NCBI RefSeq assembly: GCF_964204645.1
Contig: NC_134027.1
Location: 13,878,485 to 13,942,484 of the forward strand
Origin: Tubulanus polymorphus
Taxonomy: Eukaryota > Nemertea > Palaeonemertea > Tubulaniformes > Tubulanidae
Direction of reading: 5' to 3'
Length of the DNA stretch: 64,000 bases
Positions 45,151 to 56,111 of this stretch are shown piece by piece; the first letter of the stretch is position 1, and the number at the start of each line of letters is the position of its first letter. The notes beneath the pieces are model-generated. The model was given only the letters and a program-made list of their open reading frames with translations. It was not told where the DNA came from and did no database searches. Both the position numbers and the translations under genes were made by a program.

Positions 45151-46587
45151 CAAAAATGAGTGTGAGGCTCTACGAAACATTCATGCAAGGAAACTTAACA
45201 GTGAATCATCTTCAAAATGGTGGGCTTCCTTCTCTTTGTTGCCAGTTCGTTATTGATTAGGTTCATCACTTATATCAGATAAAATGACATCTTAATCTAG
45301 TAAATCATCGCAATCCTGGTCGCGGTAGCCGCAATGTACAGACACACTGATTACAGCAGAGAACAGATGCAACTGGTTGGTGGTGAGAGGTCGTTGTTAA
45401 GAAATATTTTTTGTCTAATTTACTTTTCATTTTGACCAAATAAATAACGCAGAATCATCGATTGATAAACAAATAAATTAACTTAGGCTACTTCCAAAAA
45501 ATGATTCAACGCCTGCATTGTCGTTATTTTTACAGCAGTGTGTGCTGTATCTTTATAAGGCACAATAAATCTGAGTATTTACAATAGATCAATAGTAGGT
45601 TGCCCCAGTGACAGCCAGCTGATAGATGTACTGAATTGAGTCGAGATGTACTGAATTAAATTGTATGCCATCGGTCTGTGTAACAGTGATATTGATTGGA
45701 TGCTTGGCGCGTATATCATCTAGTAGAACGCGCCACGCGTTCTGCCCAGAACTCCTATTTTAGTTTCCGATAATAAAATCAACATATTTAAACTTCTTTC
45801 ACGACATATTTTTTAAGAAACGTAACATTGCGATTTTTTGTAAAACGTAATGAAAATAGACTAAAATCGTATTTTTGAACACCCATTCCTAACACCGTCA
45901 TTTGTGTTGTCAATCCGTAACGATTATGGGAAAATCGTAACAGTTGGCAGGTCTGGTTGACAGGGATGATAACAGACCAATGTTGAAAAGGCGGAAACGA
46001 GCGCCGTAGGCGCGAAGTAATTACGGGGGGTGTGGGGGCCCACCCCCCCCCCGAAAATTTTTGATTTTCACATCGTCTCAGATCGTTTTTCAGCAGTTTT
46101 CCGATTGAAATTTCACTCAGCAAAGCCAAAAAATCGAACAACATCGTCCATGTTTTACACAACACACTGCTAGTTCCAAGACGCCAGGGACATAACTGAT
46201 GCAGAGACAACTATAATGTAACTTGTAGGTTCGAATCCCACATTGATAAATCTTCTTGAAAGCGACGATCACTTGCCCACGCAATAGATAATTGAATTAG
46301 ACTTTATTTTCCAGCATCCTTTATTAATGAACTAATATCAGTACTGATATTAGTGATATTACAACAAGCTAGATTTCCATAAAAAAACTAAAATAGAACA
46401 GTGGGTTATCTCATGAATTTTCTAATGAAGTAAGGTTTGGAAAAATATTCTATAAAACACATGTACACATCATTACCAATCTAAACACACTACATGTACA
46501 TAGTCAGTACAGTCGGTCGGCATCATTTTATTTAACAAAACACATAAATGTTTTTCCAATAGTGGACAAGCCAAAGATTACAACTTT

Positions 46588-48736
46588 TTATAGTCTTACA
46601 AGTTCCATCTGCTTATGTCTTTCAGCTTGTCGTTGTTTTGCACGCATAGCAGATACATGTGCCTCTCGGGCTTTCTTTGCAGCTGAGATGCACTGTTCGC
46701 GGGTTTTGCGTTTTGAAACTTTCTTAACCTCTTTAGCCTGAAGTTCCTCCATACGAGCCGCTTTCTTATCTTCTTCACCCTGCAATTCATCCTTGTATCG
46801 TTTAGCTGCAGTGTTCATATTTTTAACGAGATTTGGACACACAGGGTCATGAAGAATATCTTCTCTTTTGAAAAAGTCTACAGCTGACGTTTTGCCTAAT
46901 CCGTAATTCACACTCTGGATTGCGCTGAAAGATTTGACATGAAGTCTATTGGTTGTGCTGTTCAGAATTTCGCCCATAATGCTAAACGAGCTCTCGACAA
47001 CTGGGCAACTGAAACAGCTTAGTAAAGCAAATACCATGCGACAGAGGTATGGATATTTGCCCAAATCATGTACAGCAGCCCACCAGGAATCGATTCTAAC
47101 TTGCTTTCCATCGTTATCAACTGCTGCTGGCAGACTGGAATCCGAGTGGAATTTATGCACTTCTAATTTATAACAGTTGATCTCCGTTTCATTAGCCAGA
47201 ACATTGAAGACTAATTGTGGGAGTTTTTTCATATATTTCAGTGCCGTTTCATGTCGCTGGCATTTTGGGTCTTTAGCCGAGATACACCGGAGAAATTTAT
47301 TGTAGATAGGATTTTTTTTAGCGAGGTACTGGGCAGTATTGAAATAGGCCCTCTTGACACGATCACGAAAGTCTTTGACAAACTGGGATGATTTATTTTC
47401 CCCCGCAATTATTTGGGATGCAGATTCGCCTATGAACATCTCAGTGGTTGGCAGGAGGTTTTCTGAGATTATCAGAGAAGACAACTTTCGATCCGATTCA
47501 GGAATCGCAGATGGTTTAACACAAAGGGAAATGAAATCCCTGAATAATTGACATTGCTCATCATTGAGCTTGTGGACACATGGCTCTTCAACAGTTTGGA
47601 ATAAGAGTACATATCTTTTTAGAACTGGCAATACCGCCGTGTAAAAATGCGCATAAAACTTAAGCGTTTTACGCTGAATGATGAGTTTATCGATAATTCG
47701 TAGCTTTCTTTCTTTTCCTTCCGCTGTCAGATTTTTCCATTTGGCGGCAGCAGCAATATAGATTTTTTTAATCTCATCTTTCGTGGGTTCAGACAAGTTA
47801 AATTTGCGATGTATGTCAACACATAGAGCCAAATACACGATTTTGTCTTTCTGTATCATGGACCGATAGCCATCGGGTTCCGACGTACCGCTCAGGCATC
47901 GAAAACCCAATGCCTAAGAGATCAAGGATAATTTGGAGCCAGTTTTCTATGTCCTTAGAAAAATGCAAATCACTTGCAATATCGGTTATCAATTTCTCTA
48001 TGAATCGATCAAATTCTTTTGTGAAATGTTTTCGCGGCGTTGTGAGTGTGATGTATCGAATCACCGTCGATGTCAAGCAAATGCTGGGCCAAATTATCCT
48101 TTATTAACTCCTCCAAGCCAGTTTTACTACCTCTCATGACGTTACAGCTGTCGAGGAGGACAGACATTAATCGGTTATAATCTAAATCACGCTGCTGGAA
48201 AACCTCAACCAAAGCACTATAAACAGATGCGCTAGTGGTAGAAATAAGATTACATGAGGCCAAATGTCTGACAACAACTTGTCTCTCCTTCTCACTAAAG
48301 TAACTGACGGATCGGTAACGGTAAGGATCGACAGAACTTTTTTTGTGGATTGGCTTGTAGCCTCGTCGATGTTTAGTGAATAGAAGGTATTTCTGAGTTC
48401 ATCCGCTAACTGTTCTTCGGTGGTTTGCGCCAGACCCAGTCGCATCTTATATGAAGCCGCAAAACGACCCATAGACAATTTGCTTAATGCTGCACGATCC
48501 ATGGCAAGTGTTTTTGCCAACTCAATCAATTTTGGAGACTGAGAAAACGGCAATGAGTTTTCAGCTATATATGAAAGAACTAAAGCCTCCTGGCTTACGA
48601 CCCGGTCCGATATTGGGACTTTAGGTTTAGCGGTCGTCGTAACGGCCTGTTGTTCATTATTTGGATTTTGGAATATTGGGCAGATCCCGTAAGATCGACC
48701 AACATCAGCTCCCGAACTACCTGAAAGTGAATGCAA
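46588..48736 (-). pseudogene. hAT transposase exon 2 (catalytic and dimerisation parts), frameshifted
   Basis: The exon starts after a CTTTCAG acceptor at 48722 with GSSGADVGRSYG. It continues in frames 48736-48182, 48263-48009, 48076-47816 and 47910-46588, which overlap and give one protein broken by at least three shifts. Recognisable are FYSLNIDEATSQSTKKVLSI, SVLLDSCNVMRGSKTGLEE (a probable catalytic Asp region), YVGTRWLSVHD and CPVVESSFSIMGEILNS in the hAT C-terminal dimerisation block. The tail is a Lys/Arg/Glu-rich helix. The gene is inactive in this copy. Confidence 0.87.
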
Positions 48737-48839
48737 ATTCTAGTTCTTTATTCGGTTTGATTTTCACTTTAAGAAAAACTTGAAAATCGTCTAATTTTAT
48801 TTACAGAAATAAACTTGTGTGGCATGTGAACGCAGGCCT

Positions 48840-49150
48840 ACTTACCTGGAAGTACGTAATTAGATCTCCGTTCTTTGAAGATGTCAACGTGTTTCTGTGT
48901 TTAAGCGTGGTTTTCAAGCGCAATTCGACCCTTACTTCCGTATTTTATTTCTGTTTGGCACCAGAGACAATAAGCTTTCCCCGGTATGTCTATCTTCCTC
49001 ACGAAGTCAGCGAGAGGAATCCCATCAACCGTTTTCTCCAGCCAATCCCACTTCCATAAGTTTTTTTTAAATTCTTTTTGGTCGATTGTCCTGGGGTCAA
49101 TCGTTCCAACTCTCTCAACAATTTTCCACATGATTCTATATCGCAATGTC
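48840..49150 (-). pseudogene. hAT transposase exon 1 (BED-like zinc finger)
   Basis: The minus strand reads WKWDWLEKTVDGIPLADF and KAYCLWCQTEIKYGSKGRIA, then LENHA, a stop, and TQKHVDIFKERRSNYVLP up to the donor CTTCCAG/GTAAGT. The Cys-x2-Cys...His-x5-His pattern (His counted across the stop) is BED-like. The exon joins in phase to the acceptor at 48722. The true start is unclear. Confidence 0.78.
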
Positions 49151-49507
49151 ACACTACGCACACGTGTTAAAAATACAAGCATGTACGTATTAAAAACGAC
49201 CACCACTCGGTGAAAAATCAATAATGTAGATACATGTACATATATCCAAACACGCGGTCGGCCAACCGACAGAGAAAACTTTGTTAGCATACAAATGCCG
49301 CTAAATGATCGCATTTAAAAATAGATCGGGAAACGCTTTTATGGTCATGCCAATCTATCCTTACAATGCTGGAAAACCACAGTCATCATCCAACACCCCC
49401 CCCCCCCCCATTTTTTCAAAGGATATGCATTGATCTGAGAAATGATAAAAATTGATTGAAAAGGCGGAAAATTATCATCCCTGGGTTGATGTGTTAAATC
49501 CAGCATC

Positions 49508-49879
49508 TTATTTATGGGTAGATTTCTTGTAGACCATATTTTCACTCTCAATCTGCTGAATTTGATTTGAACGAATATCGAGATCTTTTAAGTTTGTATC
49601 CAATAGTCTACTATGGGTCCCGATTTTTTCTCTGATGTCAGCTATGCATTTATTTGTTTTATAGCCTTCTTTTGCAGAAACTTCTTGATGTATTTTGGTA
49701 ATCCGGGATTCTAAAATTTCTATAGCATTAAAGAATATTTCTCTCATGTTCTTTATCTCTAACTTAATGGTCTCCACCTCTTGAAATTTCTGCTCAGTTA
49801 GAAAATCAGTCAAACATTGACTACACAGGTATCGACAATACATGTATCTAAATTTTGAACCATCACAATTAACAAGCAC
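49508..49879 (-). CDS. Unrecognised 123-residue ORF, coiled coil
   Basis: The frame begins MLVNCDGSKFRYMYCRYLCS, with CRYLCSQC that could be part of a zinc finger, followed by heptad-rich sequence (VETIKLEIKNMREIFFNAIE, IREKIGTHSRLLDTNLKDLD). Such Cys-then-coiled-coil ORFs occur in first ORFs of some LINEs, but no RT is nearby. It starts 25 bp beyond the hAT right end, on the same strand. It may be a gene remnant or chance. Confidence 0.35.
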   Translation of the reverse strand: MLVNCDGSKFRYMYCRYLCSQCLTDFLTEQKFQEVETIKLEIKNMREIFFNAIEILESRITKIHQEVSAKEGYKTNKCIADIREKIGTHSRLLDTNLKDLDIRSNQIQQIESENMVYKKSTHK

Positions 49880-50210
49880 CTACTCAAAACCTTTTTGATT
49901 AAACTGATTTATCTGTTTTTTTTATTTGTGTGAAAAGTTATGAGCCAAAAGTGATGTGATGTAGCAAATGAAGAAAAAGATATCCACATCCACCTGAGAG
50001 ACAGGCACAAGTGGATGATGATAGAAAAATTTGTTATGGATGTGAACACAAAACAGTATGAGTAAAGGAAATAACGACCATCTCAAAACAAAATGATGTC
50101 ACACACGCTTACTGGTGGTTTAGATATAAAAAGAATCTCTGGTGAATCATGTGACCCGCATAGTGCGAAAGGTATAGTAACAAGAGGACCTTTAAGAGGA
50201 AATTTAAAAT

Positions 50211-50341
50211 CGAGAATTTATTCATTCAAACAATTTAAAAATATAAAATACACAACGTTTCGATTTCACCGTAGAGATCATCATCATTGTCACACCATCG
50301 TGTATTTTATATTTTAGATTGTTTGAATAAATAAATTCTCG
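50211..50341. mobile_element. 131-bp palindromic foldback element
   Basis: The arms 'gagaatttattcattcaaac' (from 50212) and 'gtttgaataaataaattctc' (to 50340) are inverted over about 45 bp with few mismatches. They surround a 40-bp loop containing 'acgtttcgatttcaccg' and 'gatcatcatca'. The loop resembles the repeated phrase found near Penelope-like element ends, but this is too short to claim. Confidence 0.75.
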
Positions 50342-50821
50342 ACTTTATAAAATTATTTTAATTTGTACATAGTGGGTTTTTATCTCATTATCCGTTCACC
50401 ACGTTTGAGTGTGGTTATTTTACTACCCTCAAGTTGGTTGAAGTTTACCACATATATTTGCTGACTAGATAATTCTTCAAGAGAGAAGAGATATTAGTAA
50501 AGATAGATTCAGAATGGCAGCCGAGTTCAAAGGATGTAGCCTGTAGGCAGTGACATTACAATGCCACAAATGAATATCAGTCGGATTGCGAAGCAATAAG
50601 ACACCGACAATACTAGGGAGCCAAGTCAAACTGTACAACCATACATTGCGTTCACCGTATCGGATCAGATCATCGCATAAGCCACATTAATCAAAACGGT
50701 GCTCATCTAGAGGCTGGATTGCCGCAACAGTGTTACACCCACCCACCCAGCAAATGAAATTTACTATTTACTATATACGAGCAGGCTTAAAGGATGAATT
50801 TAGAAATGCATGAATACTTAC

Positions 50822-50873
50822 CGAAAATCAGGATAAACAAAGTGTTCAACGAGACAACCCAAAAAACATGTTC
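50822..50873 (-). CDS. MARCHF6: MARCHF6 exon (transmembrane segment)
   Basis: The 52-bp exon reads EHVFWVVSLNTLFILIF plus one base of a split alanine codon. It has a TTTTTTCAG acceptor and a GTAAGT donor. The peptide is nearly identical to the first membrane segment after the acidic loop of vertebrate MARCHF6. It joins in phase to the exon at 34638 across a 16.1-kb intron filled with mobile elements. Confidence 0.93.
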
Positions 50874-51129
50874 CTGAAAAAAGGCCATTACTATGTGAAA
50901 GTACATAACATATCTATATCATTCAAATAGAAAATTCAAACATTCCAAACAGAAGTGCCAGCGATTTGGGATAAAAGATATACTTCGTATAATATCCATG
51001 ATCCATGAAGAGCCACCTAGGAATGTTCTTTTAATTTCAAGCAGTTTCAGAATACCTGGAATGGTCTGGTGGAACAATATTTAACCAGCATATTTCGATT
51101 CAACTTCAGAATAGGTCAATATAGTTCCA

Positions 51130-51345
51130 TCGTGGAGGGTTTTCTATATAATGAAGTGAGTGGCTCGGTTTCAAATTGCCGACCTATTTTACTTGTCTAC
51201 AATGACGATTTTAAATTTACGATTTTTTAATTTAAATTCTACGTTTTCTACTTGTCGACATCTGACGATCTTAAATTGCCGACCAATTCTACTTGTCGAC
51301 AATTGCGACAATTTTAAATTGTCGAAGGGAAGATTAATTTCCAAG
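51130..51345. repeat. Degenerate A+T-rich repeat with 'attctacttgtcgac' units
   Basis: Phrases 'attgccgacc-attctacttgtcgaca' and 'tgacgattttaaattt' recur about three times with spacing near 70-75 bp (51175, 51245, 51275-51330). No gene is involved. Confidence 0.6.
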
Positions 51346-51349
51346 CAAA

Positions 51350-51640
51350 GACACGGACCCCCGATCCCACCCTACACTTAGTATCTATAAAGGGCAATCC
51401 ACGCACCACACAGCCCCTTGATCCTAGCCACTTTCTGTTTGTCGGACAGTGGCAGTCGACTCTCCTTGTAGTTACTGCTCTACCGGCAATGCACCTAATA
51501 CCGCGCCATAAGGAGGCCCGCACGAATCATAGGCACCCTGCTCGGTTATCATCTAATACCAAATTTGGAGCGCATCTGAACCCACTCAGTTTAGGATACC
51601 TGCGCTATATAAATGTCAATTATTACTACTATTTTCATTA
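51350..51640 (+). repeat. SINE-like sequence with (ATT)-type tail
   Basis: The 3' part reads 'cctgcgctatataaatgtca' then 'attattactactattttcattat'. This tail style is common in SINEs mobilised by CR1/L2-type LINEs. The 5' part shows Pol III-like phrases only weakly. The ORFs here are chance. Confidence 0.45.
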
Positions 51641-53050
51641 TCATCTGATCAGATTTGAGCATCATGACGTTGCCGATACCCGCGCGGAGGCAGGATGATT
51701 GCAAGCAAGCCACATCGAGACCAGGGATTGAATTCAAACATAAACTACACAATATCATCAACCTGTATGGTGTTTTTTAATGAAAATTTGTATTGTTTAA
51801 AATTCATCTGCATATTGATACAAACGTTTTTTTTTCGTCAAGATAACCCCGAACATATGCATCATCAATTATAGTTCAAATATTTTCAAATGAATCTCCT
51901 TTAATTATTAGATTATATTAAACTAAAACGAGGGCGCTATTATCACAGCTCTGCAGTAAAGTAAATATTGCAAACTAGACCGCACATTAACATTGAATTT
52001 TCAACACAGTACAAGATGCTTATTGATCTTTCTCGTCTTTCTCTGAACTTTGATTAGAGTAAATCGGATGACAATGATTGATTTCATATAGTTCTTAACT
52101 TTTGAAGTGAGGATTGGAAAACTGTATTAGTCACGTGATACATGGTGAACCTGTTTTCCGAACACAGCAATTCTTAGCTGCTTACGCACATGGGTAGTGC
52201 TGGTTTTATGTCCTTGCCCACGCCTCATATAATAACCGAATATTACAATTTTGTTCAAAAATTGGTATTTACGAGGAATACTTACCTGGGAAAATACACT
52301 ATAGCCATATTGCTTTTGGCTAGGCAGATAACGCCCGAATCGACTTTTGGTAGGGGCGCCGTAACATAGCGCCATCTGGCGAGACGCCATCATCTTTTTG
52401 CGCCAATAATCCCTCAATCGCCTGGGGGACGGCTGGGTGGGAATACCCGTGTATTTTCCCAGGTAAGTATTCCTCGTAAATACCAATTTTTGAACAAAAT
52501 TGTAATATTTACTTCGAATACATTCCCTGGGAAAATACACTATAGCCAGAATCCCAAAGAATGGAGGAGGGAGGCGACCAAAAGTCGATTTAAATTCTCT
52601 ACACTTACACTCACCCTAAAACTCTCTGCAGAAAACCGCAACAAACCCCAGGTGAGCCAGTGGAAAACCAAAAATCAGGGAGCTACCGTGCTGCTTCCTT
52701 TTCAGTTCCTAACTGTACTGGTAGATAATAACATGCCTATTATGACCCCGTTACGTTTGAGTCGAAAAAAGGAAATCAAACAACCCGGTGTCAACTGACT
52801 CCCGGATACCTTAGTAAGGCACTGACTGCCATTACCTCGATATTAACCTAAACCAGTAGGTAAAAAACTTAAACTCTAGACGCAGCCTTGCCCAGGCTAT
52901 ATAAATGAAATCATGATTCATGTCTAAACTTAATACCTATAACAAAAGGAACCCTTACCACTAACTGTCTTAAGGTAACCTAGGCCCTGTAAAAGATGCC
53001 CACAACTTATATACATCAACTTTCTTATAGCTGAATACAGAAGAAACCCT

Positions 53051-54106
53051 TTAATCCCCAGGACCTGGTTTAAAAAGGTCTAACTGGGCCCGATGTTTTT
53101 TGGGTTTTTGTACGCTTATTCGTTGTGCAGTAACAATTGGACCCAACGTGGACAGTGAGCCTAACTGTCCAGAAACGTCCTTCAAATAAAATGACGAGAA
53201 GGTAGATGGACACGTCCAGAAGGCTGAACGACAAACCTGTTCCAAGGAAGCCCCCGTGAATAATGACCAGGATGTGGCTAATGCCCTCACCTGATGAGAA
53301 TGTATCCCGAGCGGAGCCTGGGCCCCCTGAGAATGCAGAATTTCTTCAATTAAAGATACAATCCATCTAGCGATTGTGTCACTTGAGATATCTCTCTTAT
53401 CCCCTTGTCGGAGAGGAATAAAGAGCCTCTCCCTATCTTGTCTGTGGGGAAGTGTCCTCTCTAGGTACTCCTTTAAAGCTCTTACTGGACAGAGCGACGT
53501 ATCAGGAAGATCGTGAGATACCCTATGCGTCAAAGCCTCGATCTTCCAAGATCTGGCTGCTACGGAAGCCTTTTGATTCTTGGCAATGAAACTAAGACCA
53601 GGCCTTAAAATGACAAACCTATCTTGTGGACCAAAGGAAATATGACCCGGACGCGTCGATAAAGCATGAACCTCCGAACGCCTCACGGCCATCGCTAAGA
53701 ACAGTAAGAACACCGTTTTCTTAGATAAGTCTGACAGGGTAGTATTGCGGATAGGCTCGAAGGGAGTGAACATAAGTGCTCTAAGAACCACTGTTAAGTC
53801 CCATGGCGGGATATCTGAAACCTGTTTGGGTCTCTTAACCCCAAAACCTGATATCAATTGAGCTATTTTCGCATCCTCCGTCACTACAGGGACGCCCGCT
53901 GAACGAAAAGTATGCCCTATTGCTGATCTGTAGCCTTTAATGGTTATAACCTGTCTATTCTTCTCTTCGAACAGGAAATAGAAAAAATCTATTAACTCTG
54001 ACACAGAGGGGTGGAGAGAATCCACCGCTCTCCTATTACACCAATCGGAGTAACATTCCCATTTGGAATCGTACAATGCTCCGGTAGAGGGACGTTTGGA
54101 TTCCAC
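53051..54106 (-). CDS. DIRS element 2 tyrosine recombinase, intact frame
   Basis: The 351-residue frame has an N-terminal SAM-like part (WECYSDWCNRRAVDSLHPSV) and the catalytic domain. The first Arg is in FLLFLAMAVRRSEVHALSTR, the H-x-x-R box in GIHSHQVRALATSW, and the Trp and Tyr in CRSAFWTCPSTFSSFYLKD. The size fits DIRS recombinases. It overlaps the end of the RT-RNase H polyprotein frame by about 115 bp in another register. This is the only transposon enzyme in the window with an uninterrupted, complete-looking frame. It would integrate the circular cDNA by site-specific recombination. Confidence 0.93.
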   Translation of the reverse strand: MESKRPSTGALYDSKWECYSDWCNRRAVDSLHPSVSELIDFFYFLFEEKNRQVITIKGYRSAIGHTFRSAGVPVVTEDAKIAQLISGFGVKRPKQVSDIPPWDLTVVLRALMFTPFEPIRNTTLSDLSKKTVFLLFLAMAVRRSEVHALSTRPGHISFGPQDRFVILRPGLSFIAKNQKASVAARSWKIEALTHRVSHDLPDTSLCPVRALKEYLERTLPHRQDRERLFIPLRQGDKRDISSDTIARWIVSLIEEILHSQGAQAPLGIHSHQVRALATSWSLFTGASLEQVCRSAFWTCPSTFSSFYLKDVSGQLGSLSTLGPIVTAQRISVQKPKKHRAQLDLFKPGPGD

Positions 54107-56111
54107 GATAAATCTGGCTGCCCCTGAAGAAATTCCTTGGTTTGAAAGCTGTCACTTGACAATGGCCAGGCGTGTAGATTCAATTGGAATTGATTTGGGT
54201 GTAACTTGAACCGTCCCTGGGACAGTAACCCGGGGTAATTGGGCAGAGTGCGAGGGAAGTCCACCAGTAGATGCAGGAGTCTGACGAACCATGTCTGAGT
54301 CGGCCAACAGGGAGCCACTAAGACCACTTGACAGTTGACTGCCCCCTCTATCTTCTCCAACACTTGATTGAGTAGGGGAGTGGGGGGAAAGGCATAAGCC
54401 AGCAGGTTGTCCCAACTCAGAGATAGAGCGTCCACCCCCCACGCCAAGTCGTCTTGAAATGGGGACACAAACACCGGACACCTCGTGTTGAAGCGAGTGG
54501 CAAACAGGTCCACGTTCGGACTTCCCATCAGGGCCCGGACTTGATTGGCTACCCTGACTGCCAATGTCCACTCGGTGGCTACTGGCTTGTCTTGGCGAGA
54601 CAAGAGCGTCGGCCACCACATTCAGGCTGCCCGCCAGGTGGGATACCGAAAGAATCATCCCTTGAGCCTGGACCCAGGTCAGAATCTGAGCTGCTAAGTT
54701 GGATAATGTTGGGGACCTGGTCCCCCCCTGGTTGAGCAAATAAGCCTTTACTGTGGAGTTGTCCGTTGACAGCCACACATGATGCCCCCTAACCTCCTTT
54801 TGAAGTGGTTGAAGGCCTTTCGAACCGCTAACAGTTCCAGGTGATTTATGTGGAGATGAGCTTCTGCTCGAGACCAGTTCCCGGCTTTCTGAAAACCTTC
54901 TACATGTGCTCCCCAGCCCTGATGGCTGGCATCCGTGAATAGATGAATTGGGGCCTTCAAAGGTGCTAGGGAGGTGCCTCTTGTCAAGTTCTGCGCGAGA
55001 GTCCACCACTCGAGGTCGGGGATTAGGTTCACCGGTGGTACCGGCAATAAGGTATCCCACTCTTCCCCTACCGATCTCCAAGCTTGCTTCCAGAATCTTT
55101 GAAGAGAACGGCTGTGTAAACGACCGAGCGGAAATACGAGTGCAACGATCTGGGCGCCCCCGTCAGGAGACCGAGAACTGCCTCCCTCAGCTTCTGAACT
55201 CTGGCCTGTGCTGGTCTGACTAAGGCCTGCGTCAGGTCGAAGTGCATACCTAGGTACGTGAACCTTTGAGAGGGGGTCAACTGGGACTTCTCTAAATTCA
55301 CTATGAAACCTAATTGACGGATCAAGGCCAGTGTCTTGTCTAAGGCTTCCTTGCACTCTGCTTTCGAATTTGCCACAACCAGCCAATCGTCCAGGTAACA
55401 GAAAATGCGAACTCCCTTCGACTGAAGGTGTTTCTGAACCCTTTTGACAAGTTTGGTGTAGACCCAAGGGGCTGAACTCAGGCCGAAGGGCAGAGACCGA
55501 AATTGGTATGTTCTTCCCCTCCAATGAACTCTTAAATACTTTCTTGAGTTCCTGTGTATTGGTACTTGTAGGTATGCATCCCTCAGATCTATGGATGCTG
55601 CCCATTGGCCTGGCTCCAGCCCCTGAATCACCTCCTTGGGTGTTGTTAGCTTGAATTTTGGGGCTATGATATAACGATTTAGAGCTGACAGATCTATTAC
55701 CGTCCTTAAGCCCCCAGATGATTTTGGGACGGTGAAAATTCTTGAATACCATCCCGGGGATCCTAGAGGGATTTCTTCCAGCGATCTTTTTAAAATCATC
55801 TCGTTGATCGCTGGCATAATGTGGGACTCCTGCCCCCAATTCGGCCTCATTTCCACCGGCTGATGAGATAGATGCGGTTTGTGAACAAATTTCAGTCGGT
55901 ATCCTTTGGAAACGATCTTTGTAGCCCAAGTGTCGCCAAATTTTTCTAGCCAGTGGGAAGAGGCGTCTTGAAGGCAAGAGCCCACTGGCCTGACATCTTC
56001 AACGGGTAACCGTGTTGGCGCGGCCACGAAAGGGTCGATTGAAGCCCCTACGTAATCTAGCCCTACCCCTTTGGGGATTGTCACTGTAAGAACTTTGAGA
56101 ATAACTGACAT
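53992..56111 (-). pseudogene. DIRS element 2 RT-RNase H polyprotein, two frame changes
   Basis: The RT frame (56111-55068) contains FTVPKSSGGLRTVIDLSALN, RDAYLQVPIH, SLPFGLSSAPWVYTKLVKRV and YLDDWLVV, the catalytic box. A shift near 55100 leads to the frame with LEWWTLAQNLTRGTSLAPLK and FTDASHQGWGAH, the RNase H start. Another shift near 54790 leads to HHVWLSTDNSTVKAYLLNQG and SVSHLAGSLNVVADALVS, the RNase H end. The tail (54621-53992) has MGSPNVDLFATRFNTR, usual in DIRS pol. No methyltransferase domain was recognised. Confidence 0.92.

Larger units (their letters stand above)
45961..49483 (-). mobile_element. hAT DNA transposon with 6-bp target duplication
   Basis: The left end CAGGGATGATAACAG... 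and right end ...AATTATCATCCCTG are inverted. The phrase TTGAAAAGGCGGAAA recurs near both ends. The 6-bp duplication GGTTGA flanks it at 45955-45960 and 49484-49489. Inside on the minus strand is a two-exon transposase with a BED-like finger and hAT dimerisation domain, broken by stops and shifts. A 215-bp relative is at 59394. Confidence 0.92.

Noticed and set aside
45788-46210. 140-codon minus-strand open frame at the left end of the BED-finger hAT
   Set aside because: Spans the transposon end and the G/C-run module; no domain, and it crosses the target-site duplication.
50211-50341. Penelope-like element end or hammerhead ribozyme
   Set aside because: The loop has a similar phrase but no CUGAUGA...GAAA core and no RT nearby; kept only as a foldback.
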